Shown here: one piece after another, positions 7,831-15,965 of the stretch | Numbering within the stretch: the stretch's first letter is position 1 | Layout of the letters: each line of letters starts with the position of its first letter | Source of the DNA: Gemmatimonadaceae bacterium | GTDB taxonomy: Bacteria > Gemmatimonadota > Gemmatimonadetes > Gemmatimonadales > Gemmatimonadaceae | Assembly (NCBI GenBank): GCA_025358925.1 | Contig: JANYHT010000005.1 | Span: 1-39,334 of the forward strand | Direction: 5' to 3' | DNA length: 39,334 nucleotides | Program-made: the position numbers and the translations under genes | The notes under the pieces: generated by a model | The model's database searches: none | Told to the model about the DNA's origin: nothing | What the model saw: only the letters and a program-made list of their open reading frames with translations

Positions 7831-10800
7831 ATGAAACTGATGCCAACGACGCGCGGTGCGCCAAGTACCGATTCCGTGCTGCCCGCATTTCTGCTGCGCA
7901 CCCTTGGCGCGGCTGAGCTCTGTGAAATTGCGCCTGGTGGCGCGGTACTTCCGCGCGTGTTGGGTCCGGGCAAGCCGCTTGCGCTACTCGTGTATTGTGC
8001 GTGCGCGCGCGACCGAGCGCACGCCCGTGACATGCTTGCGGCGTTACTCTGGGCCGACTCCGACCCCGAAAAGTCTCGACATAATGTACGCCAAGCGCTT
8101 TGGCGACTTCGTCGCGTACTTGGCGATGTGTTGGTCACGCGCGATGACGCGGTTGAAGGCATTCACCCCGCGCTCGAATCGGATCGAGAACGATTCCTGC
8201 GCGCCGTACATGGCGATGATGCGGAGTTAGCGCTCTTATTGTACTCGGGTCCATTTTTGCGCGGCCTGACCTTACCGGGTGGCGATGAATTTGAAGACTG
8301 GGCGATTGCGGAGCGGCGGCGGTTAGAAGACTCGCTCCTTCGCGTGGTGCAGCCGTATGCGCGTGAGCTCGTGAAGCGCGATCGACCGGGACGCGTGTGT
8401 GAAGTTGCGGAACGATTGATCGTACTCGCGCCTGACTCACTCGACGCGCATCGCATTGCCACCGATTTGTTGGTGGCGGCCGGCGACCGTTCGGCGGCAC
8501 GTCGTGTCGCGGATCGACTTGAGCAATTGGCTGTTGAAACGATCGGCCACACGCCGACTGATGCGGCTGCGGCCATTGCACGGGCGCGTACCACGGCGAC
8601 CGTTGAGCCAGTCGAAATCGTGCGCGCGATTGCGCTGGATCTGGTTGGCCGCGATGCAGAATTTGGTGCTGTACTCGAGGCGTGGAGTCGCGCTCGTGTT
8701 GGCACGACGCAGGTGGTCGCGATGACCGGTATTGCTGGCATCGGGAAGAGTCGATTGCTCGCCGCTATTGCTACACGATGCAGCGGCCGACGCGCTCGTT
8801 CGGTGAGTGTGCGCGCCAATCCCGGAGAGCTCGAGGTGCCGTTTGGATTCGCGGCAGGCATTGCTCGTGCGCTCTCGACGCAACCGGGTGCAGCGGGCAT
8901 TAATGTTGACAGCGCGCGTGAAATTGTCGCGCTCGACCCTGGGCTTGGCAGTGTGTTTGCAACGACGCCGTCCGCGACCGATGGCGGTGAAGCAGTGCGA
9001 CGACGCGCGCTCGCCCTGTTGGATCTCGTGAGCGCCATCGCTGAACAGGAACCATTGGCGTTGTTACTCGACGATTTGCATTGGGCCGATGCATCATCAC
9101 GACAACTGCTCGCGGTTGTCCTTGGACGTGCGACGGAATTACCGCTAATGGTTGTGGTGACTACGCGAGCGACGAGTGCGGTGATTGTCGAGCATCGGGC
9201 CCTCACGACGGTGTCACTGCTCGCGCTAGACGGCGATGCGGTGATTGACGCCATTCGAAGTTCTGGTAGCTGGCCCGAGCACGCAGAGGCGCAGCTCTTT
9301 GTGCGTCGGCTCGCGAGCGTGTGTGATGGAATTCCGCTCAGTGTGGTAGAGCGACTCGCCTTGGCTCGTGATACTGGCAACCTCGTTGATCACGACGGCA
9401 TGTGGGACTCTCCAGACTGGCAGCAGGCCACGCGTGATATCGGGGTCGCGTCGCCGCTTGATCAGCGTTTGCTCGCCTGCACGCCGATTGAATCGCGCAC
9501 GTTGCTCACGTTGTCCGTCGCGGGTACTCCACTCGCGGACGCGGTCATTCGCGACGCATTGCCCAAGGAGAGTGCGTCGACCGTGGCGGACGCACTCCAA
9601 GCACTTGAAGTAAAAGGGCTGCTCGTACGCACGCGCGACGGGTGGTCGATGTGGCATGATGTCGTCAGTGAGCGCACGCTTGCACTCACTGCACCTGAAG
9701 ACCGTCAAGCGCGGCACGGTGCGTTGGCGACTGCGCTCATGTTGTCTGGCTCGTCGCTCTCTCATGCAGCGGCCGTTCGTCATTTCGTGCAGGCGATGGA
9801 CGATGACGCGGCTGGCGTGGTGTTCGCGAAGATTGTTGCGGCGGGGCGTCGGAGTGGCGATGCGCGACATGCACGCGATGTCCTCACCGACTGTGTTGGC
9901 GAGCGTCTGTCCGAGGTGCGGCTGCGTCGTGTGCTCCGTGCTGTGCCATTCTGGAATCGTAGTGCCCGTTTACGCACGCGCTCAGTCTTGGTTGCGGCAT
10001 CACTCGTGGTGCTCGCCACCAGTGTGTCTGCATGGTATGCGCGTCGGCAGCCCGCATTAGCGTTTGCGCAAGCGCCCGTGGTTGCGGAGGCCGCACGCAG
10101 TTTCCGATCAGACGCATTTCGATTGCTGCCGTCTGCAATCGTGCGCTTCGGATCGAGCGAACGTGTGTTACCAGCAGCAGCGGGATCGTCGATGGTACAC
10201 GTGCGCTCGCTCCGAGCGACTGCGACAATTTTATCCGGTGACTCTGTCGTTGCGGACAGCGGTGTCGCGAGTTTTGGCGCGTTGCGTTTTGCGACGACCG
10301 ACTCGGTGCTCATTCTACGCTTTGAAGCAGAGGGATTTCGCCCGCTCGACTTCGAACTCAAGATGCGGGATAATCACCTGCCGAATGGACCAGGACGCTC
10401 GTCGACGAGGCTCTATGATGGCATGCTCAATGGTCAACATGTGCGCGGACCAAACGCACAAATCGTTGTAGCGCGTGACGCAACGGTGTCGGGCGTGGTG
10501 CAGGTGGAATACAACTCGTCGTGGCCAGCGGCGTCGGTGTGGCTGTCCCTCACGCCTACGTGGGGACGTGCGTCCGAAGTGGGCCGCGAGATCATCCCCG
10601 TCTCAACTCCGGTGCGGCAAGATGTCGTGGACGTACCAGTCGATGTCGTTGCACCACACGCACCTGGACAATATTGGATTTTGTTTATGGTCGACGCCGA
10701 GCCGTCTGGTGGGTTTGGTCTTTCGCGCACGAATTGGACGCTCGGTGCTGCGGAGTGGGGTGACGGGAACGATCTTGCGGCGCTTCCGGATAGCGTGATT

Positions 10801-10968
10801 CGCGTGGCCAATCGCGATGGCATCGTGCTCACGGACATTTTGTATCCAGCGTTGTGGAACACGGGCGGATATGTGTGTCGTGATAGTGCAGGCGTCGTGC
10901 ATGGCAAGCGCGTCAAGTACTGTCCGCGTCAACTGGGCATGTTCGGTATCCGAGTGATCGTCAATTGA
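7831..10968 (+). CDS. BTAD-AAA ATPase regulator fused to a membrane-anchored C-terminal region
   Basis: A 1045-residue protein. Residues 20-105 look like the winged-helix OmpR/SARP-type domain (HARDMLAALLWADSDPEKSR, VRQALWRLRRVLGDVL), and 110-250 like the bacterial transcriptional activation domain (BTAD), a TPR-like fold. A STAND/AAA-type ATPase follows with Walker A GIAGIGKS (300-307) and Walker B LLLDDLHWAD (411-420). The usual C-terminal LuxR or TPR part is absent. Instead there is one hydrophobic segment at about 717-737, then 300 residues without a recognised domain that would sit outside the cytoplasm. DNA binding was not shown; I infer a membrane-bound sensor/regulator. An ATG is used, without a strong ribosome-binding site. 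It is in line with the CsgG-like gene 61 bp upstream and probably co-transcribed with it. Confidence 0.83.
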   Translation: MKLMPTTRGAPSTDSVLPAFLLRTLGAAELCEIAPGGAVLPRVLGPGKPLALLVYCACARDRAHARDMLAALLWADSDPEKSRHNVRQALWRLRRVLGDVLVTRDDAVEGIHPALESDRERFLRAVHGDDAELALLLYSGPFLRGLTLPGGDEFEDWAIAERRRLEDSLLRVVQPYARELVKRDRPGRVCEVAERLIVLAPDSLDAHRIATDLLVAAGDRSAARRVADRLEQLAVETIGHTPTDAAAAIARARTTATVEPVEIVRAIALDLVGRDAEFGAVLEAWSRARVGTTQVVAMTGIAGIGKSRLLAAIATRCSGRRARSVSVRANPGELEVPFGFAAGIARALSTQPGAAGINVDSAREIVALDPGLGSVFATTPSATDGGEAVRRRALALLDLVSAIAEQEPLALLLDDLHWADASSRQLLAVVLGRATELPLMVVVTTRATSAVIVEHRALTTVSLLALDGDAVIDAIRSSGSWPEHAEAQLFVRRLASVCDGIPLSVVERLALARDTGNLVDHDGMWDSPDWQQATRDIGVASPLDQRLLACTPIESRTLLTLSVAGTPLADAVIRDALPKESASTVADALQALEVKGLLVRTRDGWSMWHDVVSERTLALTAPEDRQARHGALATALMLSGSSLSHAAAVRHFVQAMDDDAAGVVFAKIVAAGRRSGDARHARDVLTDCVGERLSEVRLRRVLRAVPFWNRSARLRTRSVLVAASLVVLATSVSAWYARRQPALAFAQAPVVAEAARSFRSDAFRLLPSAIVRFGSSERVLPAAAGSSMVHVRSLRATATILSGDSVVADSGVASFGALRFATTDSVLILRFEAEGFRPLDFELKMRDNHLPNGPGRSSTRLYDGMLNGQHVRGPNAQIVVARDATVSGVVQVEYNSSWPAASVWLSLTPTWGRASEVGREIIPVSTPVRQDVVDVPVDVVAPHAPGQYWILFMVDAEPSGGFGLSRTNWTLGAAEWGDGNDLAALPDSVIRVANRDGIVLTDILYPALWNTGGYVCRDSAGVVHGKRVKYCPRQLGMFGIRVIVN

Positions 10969-11074
10969 GTGTCAACAGTGTGATGTAGTCGTTGTGTGCA
11001 CGGCGATCGCACGATCGGGACTTGGCGACTGTGCGGCCATTGACGGTGGATCGACGGATGACAGATAGCGTATC

Positions 11075-11105
11075 GAGGTGCGTCATCCGAACCTCACCGC
11101 ACCTC
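11075..11105 (+). promoter_or_regulatory. Perfect 8-bp hairpin in the leader of the PEP-CTERM gene
   Basis: GAGGTGCG (11075-11082) and CGCACCTC (11098-11105) can form a stem with a 15-nt loop, 23 nt before the start at 11129. It may end the upstream transcript or control translation. No U-tract follows, so a simple intrinsic terminator is not well supported. Confidence 0.4.
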
Positions 11106-11128
11106 ACTCCAACGATCAGGATTACTTC

Positions 11129-12220
11129 ATGTCGTTCATGCAACGCAGAAATTGGGGGACCACACGTCTCTTCGGAATCGTGCTACTCGCCTCAGTGTGC
11201 CTGACCACGACAAATGCGCACGCGCAGGCACCGACGCTTTGGAATTGGCAGCTCGTCAGTCAGGGCTCACCGCTGCAACCGTACGATCCGCGCGCCGCGC
11301 TCACTTCGATCTACGCAAAGACAACGACCGATGTGTATCTCGCCGGTTGTTATCGCTGTCTTGAACGGTGGGATGGCACAACGTTCTCCGCACAGGCGCA
11401 GCCAGCCGGCAACAATCGCTATACCGTGTCTGGCGCGCCAGATGGCAGCGTCTACTCGGCCGGTCAGTCCAACTTGCTGCGCTTCGACGGTTCGAGTTGG
11501 ACAAGTGTGCTTCAAGCACAGAGCGAACTGTTCTCAACGTATGTCGCACCTGATGGCACCGTCTTCACGTCCGGCGATGGTGTGGTCTATCGCAATGCGG
11601 GCGCCGGATATGTCCGCCTTACCACCGGACTAAGCACAGCGTTTAACACCGATCGCCTCCTCGCAATGACCGGATTTAGCGCCAACGATGTATTCATTGG
11701 CGGCTACGGCGGCAAAATTCTACGTTTTAACGGCACAACATTTTCGTTGATGAATACCGGAACAACGGAGCCCATTGACGCGATAGATGCGAGGAGTCCA
11801 ACGCAGGTCTACGCCGTTGGACAGCACGGCACCGTTTTGCATTTCAACGGCGTTGCGTGGATCACACTTCCCCCACCCGCGCTCGGCAATCTGCGTGGTG
11901 TGCAAGTGCTCGGTGACAACGACGTCATCGTCTCGGGTGACGGCGGCGTGTTGGCGCGATGGAACGGACTCGCGTGGTCGTACATCAATCTTGGCACGAC
12001 ACTCACGCTCGGCAACATCAGTACGCCGGACAATGGGCAAACACTGTTTATTGTCGCGATCACCAACAGCGATGTGCAGTTTTACGAAGGGCGCAACGCG
12101 AGTCCGTTGTCGTCGACGGTGCCGGAACCGGGTTCGCTCGCGTTGGTTGGGGTTGGGATTGCGGGGCTGGTGTTTGGAATGCGAAAGCGCAGTGCGTTTT
12201 CATTGACTCGCGGCAGATAA
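11129..12220 (+). CDS. PEP-CTERM protein with beta-propeller-like repeats
   Basis: A 363-residue secreted protein. The signal peptide (RRNWGTTRLF, then hydrophobic core, cleavage near NAHAQA) follows from the ATG at 11129; the frame itself is open from 11078. The body contains at least five repeats with the pattern [R/H][W/F][D/N]G..[W/F], e.g. RWDGTTF, RFDGSSW, RFNGTTF, HFNGVAW, RWNGLAW, spaced about 40-60 residues, which fits the blades of a beta propeller. The C-terminus has VPEPGS, a hydrophobic segment and a basic end (MRKR), the PEP-CTERM sorting signal recognised by exosortase, so it is probably delivered to the cell surface. No exosortase gene lies in the window. Function of the propeller unknown. 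Convergent with another PEP-CTERM gene at 12322. Confidence 0.85.
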   Translation: MSFMQRRNWGTTRLFGIVLLASVCLTTTNAHAQAPTLWNWQLVSQGSPLQPYDPRAALTSIYAKTTTDVYLAGCYRCLERWDGTTFSAQAQPAGNNRYTVSGAPDGSVYSAGQSNLLRFDGSSWTSVLQAQSELFSTYVAPDGTVFTSGDGVVYRNAGAGYVRLTTGLSTAFNTDRLLAMTGFSANDVFIGGYGGKILRFNGTTFSLMNTGTTEPIDAIDARSPTQVYAVGQHGTVLHFNGVAWITLPPPALGNLRGVQVLGDNDVIVSGDGGVLARWNGLAWSYINLGTTLTLGNISTPDNGQTLFIVAITNSDVQFYEGRNASPLSSTVPEPGSLALVGVGIAGLVFGMRKRSAFSLTRGR

Positions 12221-12251
12221 GTTTTACGCGGGTCGATCACACACAGTTGGT

Positions 12252-12288
12252 AGCGCCATGCGACGCGGTGGACCGTTTGCATGGCGCT
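12252..12288. terminator. Bidirectional hairpin between convergent PEP-CTERM genes
   Basis: AGCGCCATGC (12252-12261) pairs perfectly with GCATGGCGCT (12279-12288) around a 17-nt loop. It lies in the 101-bp gap between two convergent genes, the usual place for a shared terminator. There is no clear U-tract on either side. Confidence 0.55.
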
Positions 12289-12321
12289 CGCTCTACAATG
12301 CGCTTTACCAAGTGCGATGAG

Positions 12322-13050
12322 TTACGCGTTGCTTTGGCCACGAGATATCAGCACAAACAGACCGAGTCCACATGCGAGCAGCAAACACGTTGATGGCTCT
12401 GGCGCGATAAGGAACGGGTTGTTGCTGAACCTCGCAGTAAAAGCTGCGTCACAACTGTAGCAGCCTTCGTTGTGATACCAAGTCACCGTGGAAAGGTCAG
12501 AAAAGGTGCCACCGTAGTACGAATTGATCCATGTGCCGCTGGTGTAGTCGTCGTAACCGTACCCCATCAGCAGTCCGTAAATTTTGTCAAGCATCTGATC
12601 AATCACTTCGGTCGTACTAAGAAACAATACAATGTTTTGATTTGGCGCGACCAGCACGCCTCCCGTGACAAAGTTATAGAAACCCGGGCCAACTTTTGTA
12701 TCGCTTTTCCAAAGAACCGAACCAGTCGCGTGTTCGTTGGCCGCATCCCATCCCATCACGTACGCGTTAAAATGCAAATTGGGATTGTAGATTTGCGGAT
12801 TCCCATGCGCGTTCAACTGGAATGAAAACGAATCCAAAGAATTGCTTCCGTTCGGCGTGATGAGCGTTTGCCCGTACGTCGAATTCGCCGCGTTCGTCAA
12901 CATGCCGATTTGTCGAGGTGCGGGCGGCGTTGAGATGGTCACTTGCGCCTGCAGTGTTGTCGGATAAAACGCCAAGTGGAGTACGGACAGTGCGGAGAAG
13001 AAAGGTCTGGTAAATTTGAAAACCACGCTGCGAATTGCTGCACCGAGCAA
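12322..13050 (-). CDS. PEP-CTERM protein
   Basis: A protein of up to 242 residues. It begins with a signal peptide (basic residues before a hydrophobic core, cleavage near LQAQ). The central part is rich in Asn, Gly, Tyr and Thr with no family I recognise; it reads like a beta-sandwich, with MLTNAANSTYGQTL and SGTWINSYYGGTF. The C-terminus is a PEP-CTERM signal: APEPST, a hydrophobic helix containing a Cys, and a short basic end (ISRGQ). It should be exported and anchored or released by exosortase. The start at 13050 is a TTG; a GTG at 13026 would give a shorter and more typical signal peptide (FKFTRPFF...). The gene is convergent with the PEP-CTERM gene at 11129 and divergent from the orphan gene at 13146. 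Confidence 0.78.
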   Translation of the reverse strand: MLGAAIRSVVFKFTRPFFSALSVLHLAFYPTTLQAQVTISTPPAPRQIGMLTNAANSTYGQTLITPNGSNSLDSFSFQLNAHGNPQIYNPNLHFNAYVMGWDAANEHATGSVLWKSDTKVGPGFYNFVTGGVLVAPNQNIVLFLSTTEVIDQMLDKIYGLLMGYGYDDYTSGTWINSYYGGTFSDLSTVTWYHNEGCYSCDAAFTARFSNNPFLIAPEPSTCLLLACGLGLFVLISRGQSNA

Positions 13051-13145
13051 CTTCTAGGCAATTGAGACTGGCGGACGTCACGCTTCATCAGTTGATTCGA
13101 CCAGCATGCAATTTAGGAAAACCGCACAGCCATGTCTTACGTCAT

Positions 13146-13685
13146 ATGATCAATTCCGGGGTACAGTCGCGTGCGATGCAAGACGTGATCGAGGCGCTGC
13201 TTCGAGATCCCGCAGCACCGTGGAGGATGCTTGCGACAGTTACGCTAACCGATGCGCTTAACATTGCGAGTGCTGCGGGTGTCGAAGCCGCGCTCGAAAG
13301 TCGGGAGTCTGGGTTCGATGAGAACATCATTATCGAAGCCTCGGGATCAAACGCGCCGGAAACGATAATTTTTTCGCGCGAGGACGGGCCGCGCATTGAG
13401 GCGAAGCGCTCGCGGCAATCCAACGTCGCGACGATCGAATTCCGCGCATCAATTTCATTAACGGTCGTGCACATAAATCTTGTGTTGAGTTCACCAGTCG
13501 GTAACATCTGCTTGCCCGTGATCACCGGTGACCATGCGGCCGTACTTTCACACGGATGGGCTCAAAATTCCGCAGGACGTTCGGCGCCGATGCGGGTGCA
13601 CGGTAATGCGCTCGCCGATGCGCTACGCCGCCTGTCTCATCCCAACGTAGGAACGATTACAGAAGCGTCGGACACTAGGTGGTAG
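13146..13685 (+). CDS. Orphan protein of unknown function
   Basis: A frame of 179 residues from ATG 13146 (in-frame ATG also at 13176; the frame is open from 13035, but this would overlap the divergent gene's leader). The protein is soluble, with no signal peptide or membrane segment. Visible pieces include a helical N-terminal half (MQDVIEALLRDPAAPWRMLA, DALNIASAAGVEAALES) and a more beta-rich middle (ASISLTVVHINLVLSS). No family is recognised. The complementary strand also has a long open frame (13142-13525), so coding direction is not beyond doubt; I prefer the plus strand for its longer frame and the helix/strand pattern. It stands alone, and may belong to the accessory stretch that includes the nuclease and toxin-antitoxin remnant. 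Confidence 0.45.
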   Translation: MINSGVQSRAMQDVIEALLRDPAAPWRMLATVTLTDALNIASAAGVEAALESRESGFDENIIIEASGSNAPETIIFSREDGPRIEAKRSRQSNVATIEFRASISLTVVHINLVLSSPVGNICLPVITGDHAAVLSHGWAQNSAGRSAPMRVHGNALADALRRLSHPNVGTITEASDTRW

Positions 13686-13716
13686 CCTTCGCGATTATGA
13701 GCCAGACCACAATATT

Positions 13717-13908
13717 TTAACGCTCGGCGTGTAACCAACATCGAACCTCACGATTCGTAACAAACTCTGGTCTAGTCTTCGACAATGACTTTTCGCACCC
13801 ATGCGTTCGCTCGGCGTCGCTTAACGATTTGAGGCGGACAGTGTCCAACGGCGCAAAGGTATATCGGAGAATCGTGTGTGCGTGAAACCACTTCACGAAC
13901 CGACGCAT
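13717..13908 (-). CDS. Small hypothetical protein downstream of the nuclease gene
   Basis: A 63-residue frame (ATG at 13908) starting 11 bp after the stop codon of the PD-(D/E)XK gene and on the same strand, so it may be the second gene of a two-gene unit. Residues near the start (VKWFHAHTILRY) and end (VRCWLHAER) contain Trp, His and Cys. Codon third positions are only mildly GC-rich. No family is recognised and it may not be coding; without it the 13686-13919 gap holds nothing else I can name. Confidence 0.3.
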   Translation of the reverse strand: MRRFVKWFHAHTILRYTFAPLDTVRLKSLSDAERTHGCEKSLSKTRPEFVTNREVRCWLHAER

Positions 13909-13919
13909 ATTGCAGCGCC

Positions 13920-14897
13920 TTAGGACAGCGCGGCCCAGGCTTGACTGAGCACCTTCTCCGCGAGTCGTAGTCGCTCCACCGTTGCGTCAAGGTCTAATCG
14001 GCCATCGCAAAGCATCCGATAGTCTCCGTTGAATTGAGCTACTGTCATGGTCGCACCTCTGATCGTCGTCTTACACACATCGAGCTCGTTGTGCCCTCCG
14101 ATTTTGATAAGCTTCTGCTGCAACTGATGTGCAAGATCCGGGCTTTGATCGTTGCTCTTCGTAAGTTTGAAACACAGCTTGCCCTCTTCGAGCTGAAGGT
14201 AGGGCACACCCTCAGAGTTCGCGATTCCCCACCAAAATCCTTGGAAGCCACCACGCGGGTTGCTCACCGGGCCCCAATCGCCGCCGATCGTTTTTCGCTG
14301 TAGTTCGGAATAAAACCCCTGCCATGTACGTGCTTTTTCCCAATCGGGGAAAGGTAATTTCCAAGAATTGAAATCGTCTTCAAGCTGTAGCAGCCAATTG
14401 CGGAAATCACGCGCAATGGAGTCGGTGAGAACGTCGGGACTCGACTCTTTAAATAGTCGTAAAAAATCGGCGCGAGTAAACCGAAAGTAGCCCGCCTCCT
14501 CCACAGCTTTATAGCTCGACTGCTCGTGGGTCTGCACATAAACCAACAGGCATTTTTCTACTGGTACCCCTTCCGACGAAATCGCGTTAGGGTAGCGCAC
14601 GAGCTGATCATTGTGCTCGGTGCTTCCGACTTTGTCCTCAATGCAAATCGTCCACTCATCGTTGATTCGAACGACCAGATCGATGTTCTTGTGCTGACGT
14701 TTAATAGTGAGTGAATTAATCACCGGCATTACCTTCTTGTTTAGCCTAAAGAATTCGTGCAATATGGACGCTCCAAGTGCGTGGAGCCCGGCACTAAATT
14801 GCGCATTTTTGGGATCGGCCCACGCGATAAGCCAAGCAAGCACAGCATCCTGCGACAGCTCCTTCGTCGCGTAGTGGAAAAGATTCGGGCGAGTCAT
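13920..14897 (-). CDS. PD-(D/E)XK nuclease superfamily protein
   Basis: A 325-residue protein beginning MTRPNLFHYATKELSQDAVL, which matches the N-terminus of the PDDEXK_4 type (NLF.YATKELSQDA..CWL.EWAD). The nuclease core is visible at Asp73 (NIDLVV), Glu87 and Lys89 (CIEDKV), with a downstream Gln98 (DQLVRY), so the D...ExK catalytic set is complete and a Mg-dependent nuclease activity is expected. Target unknown; relatives are often encoded alone or near defence genes. The ATG at 14897 is chosen because homologous sequence starts there; the frame extends to 14963. No methylase or other restriction partner is adjacent. A small frame follows 11 bp downstream; upstream lies a Clp N-domain protein. 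Confidence 0.85.
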   Translation of the reverse strand: MTRPNLFHYATKELSQDAVLAWLIAWADPKNAQFSAGLHALGASILHEFFRLNKKVMPVINSLTIKRQHKNIDLVVRINDEWTICIEDKVGSTEHNDQLVRYPNAISSEGVPVEKCLLVYVQTHEQSSYKAVEEAGYFRFTRADFLRLFKESSPDVLTDSIARDFRNWLLQLEDDFNSWKLPFPDWEKARTWQGFYSELQRKTIGGDWGPVSNPRGGFQGFWWGIANSEGVPYLQLEEGKLCFKLTKSNDQSPDLAHQLQQKLIKIGGHNELDVCKTTIRGATMTVAQFNGDYRMLCDGRLDLDATVERLRLAEKVLSQAWAALS

Positions 14898-15021
14898 TTC
14901 AAATCGTGGGCTTAGGGTTGATGTGTGGAACGCTTGCGGTCCATTAACGGTCAGCCAAAACATTGGGCCGTGAGACTGTCAGCGAATCGGAAGATTGTCA
15001 AGAGAATGTAGCGTCGCCAAG

Positions 15022-15036
15022 GTGCTCTCGGAGCAC
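15022..15036 (-). terminator. Short hairpin downstream of the Clp N-domain gene
   Basis: GTGCTC (15022-15027) and GAGCAC (15031-15036) form a perfect 6-bp stem around TCG, 58 bp past the Clp-domain gene on the minus strand. No U-tract follows, so termination is only possible. Confidence 0.25.
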
Positions 15037-15093
15037 ACGGTTGCCCGAAAGAATGGGAGGCGGCGGCACCGTCAGTGCCATACCTCTCGCACG

Positions 15094-15678
15094 TCACGCG
15101 AGCATGGTGAGAAACTGCAGCGCCGCCGAGCGACTCGACAATTCTTCACGGACGCTCGTGCCGTCCGTGAAGTGTACTTCGACTTCGACGCGACGGATCG
15201 GACGAGTGGTACGTCCGAGCGAATCCACCTCCTCTTTCATCGCGAGCGCCGCGGCAATCGCAGCACGGGTCGCGTCGAGCGTCGCACCCGCCTGCGCGAG
15301 AAGCTGCGCCACATTGCCACTCTCGCGGACAAGGCCTACCAGTAGATGTTCAGTGCCGACATACGCCAGATCGAGTGCATGCGCCTCGGTCATCGCGAAT
15401 TCTAAGACCTTCTTCGCGCGCGTTGTGTATGGTGGCACGAACTGCGTCGCGGTCTGCGGGTGCTCCGGGTTCACAACTTCCGTCAGGCTTTCGAGAAGAC
15501 TGTGGACATCGATGTTGAGTTTCGCGAAAATCGCGGTCGTTTCAGCGTCCGGCTCGTGCAGCAGGGCAGCGAGCAGCTGCTCGATTCCGACCGCTGCGAG
15601 ATGCTGTCGTGTAGCCTTCGCGGCAGCCGCTGCGATGACCTGTCGTGCGCGCTCATTGAAATTGAATCCGTATGCCAT
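15094..15678 (-). CDS. Stand-alone Clp N-domain protein (ClpC/ClpA N-terminal repeat type)
   Basis: A 194-residue protein with two Clp N-repeat motifs: residues about 5-70 (FNERARQVIAAAAAKATRQH, VGIEQLLAALLHE) and 80-145 (YTTRAKKVLEFAMTEAHALD, VGTEHLLVGLVRE). These match the substrate- and adaptor-binding N-domain of ClpC/ClpA unfoldases. There is no AAA domain, so it cannot unfold proteins itself; comparable ClpS-like or ClpT-like free N-domains in other organisms modulate the Clp protease. A 45-residue tail (RRVEVEVHFTDGTSVREELS) is extra and beta-rich. It lies alone, upstream of the nuclease gene by 197 bp. ATG start at 15678; no strong ribosome-binding site was seen. Confidence 0.85.
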   Translation of the reverse strand: MAYGFNFNERARQVIAAAAAKATRQHLAAVGIEQLLAALLHEPDAETTAIFAKLNIDVHSLLESLTEVVNPEHPQTATQFVPPYTTRAKKVLEFAMTEAHALDLAYVGTEHLLVGLVRESGNVAQLLAQAGATLDATRAAIAAALAMKEEVDSLGRTTRPIRRVEVEVHFTDGTSVREELSSRSAALQFLTMLA

Positions 15679-15965
15679 GGCGTTGGTGATAGGGTTGTGA
15701 GCGGCCAGGTAACTGCGGTCGATTTGTATTGCACGCTGGTAGGCATTCTGCTTAACTCATCAGCGCCCACGGCATCCTCATTAACGCGATGGAAACGCCT
15801 AAGCTCGCGCGCGAAAAACCGGCCGGTCGGGCGATGTTCGATGACCCAGACAGTGCCCTAGTAACTAATCCTCCTCGAGCGGAGCGGTCGCGCATTCAGC
15901 ACTGTTGCAAACGCACAAGCACGTAATCACCGTAATAAGTCTTACCCATTACCGCAGAGTGTCCA
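15679..15965. other. Gap without a supported gene
   Basis: This 287-bp stretch lies upstream of two divergent units (Clp-domain gene, toxin-antitoxin remnant) and should hold their promoters. I see no RNA gene, clear promoter or family-like frame in it. Confidence 0.5.

Noticed and set aside
8163-9380. A 405-codon frame antisense to the BTAD-ATPase gene
   Set aside because: Low-complexity Ser/Arg/Ala composition and no family; the plus strand has Walker motifs.
13760-13910. Integron attC-like site near the nuclease gene
   Set aside because: A CTCAAATCGTTAAGC stretch recalls an attC end, but no matching left half or integrase was found.
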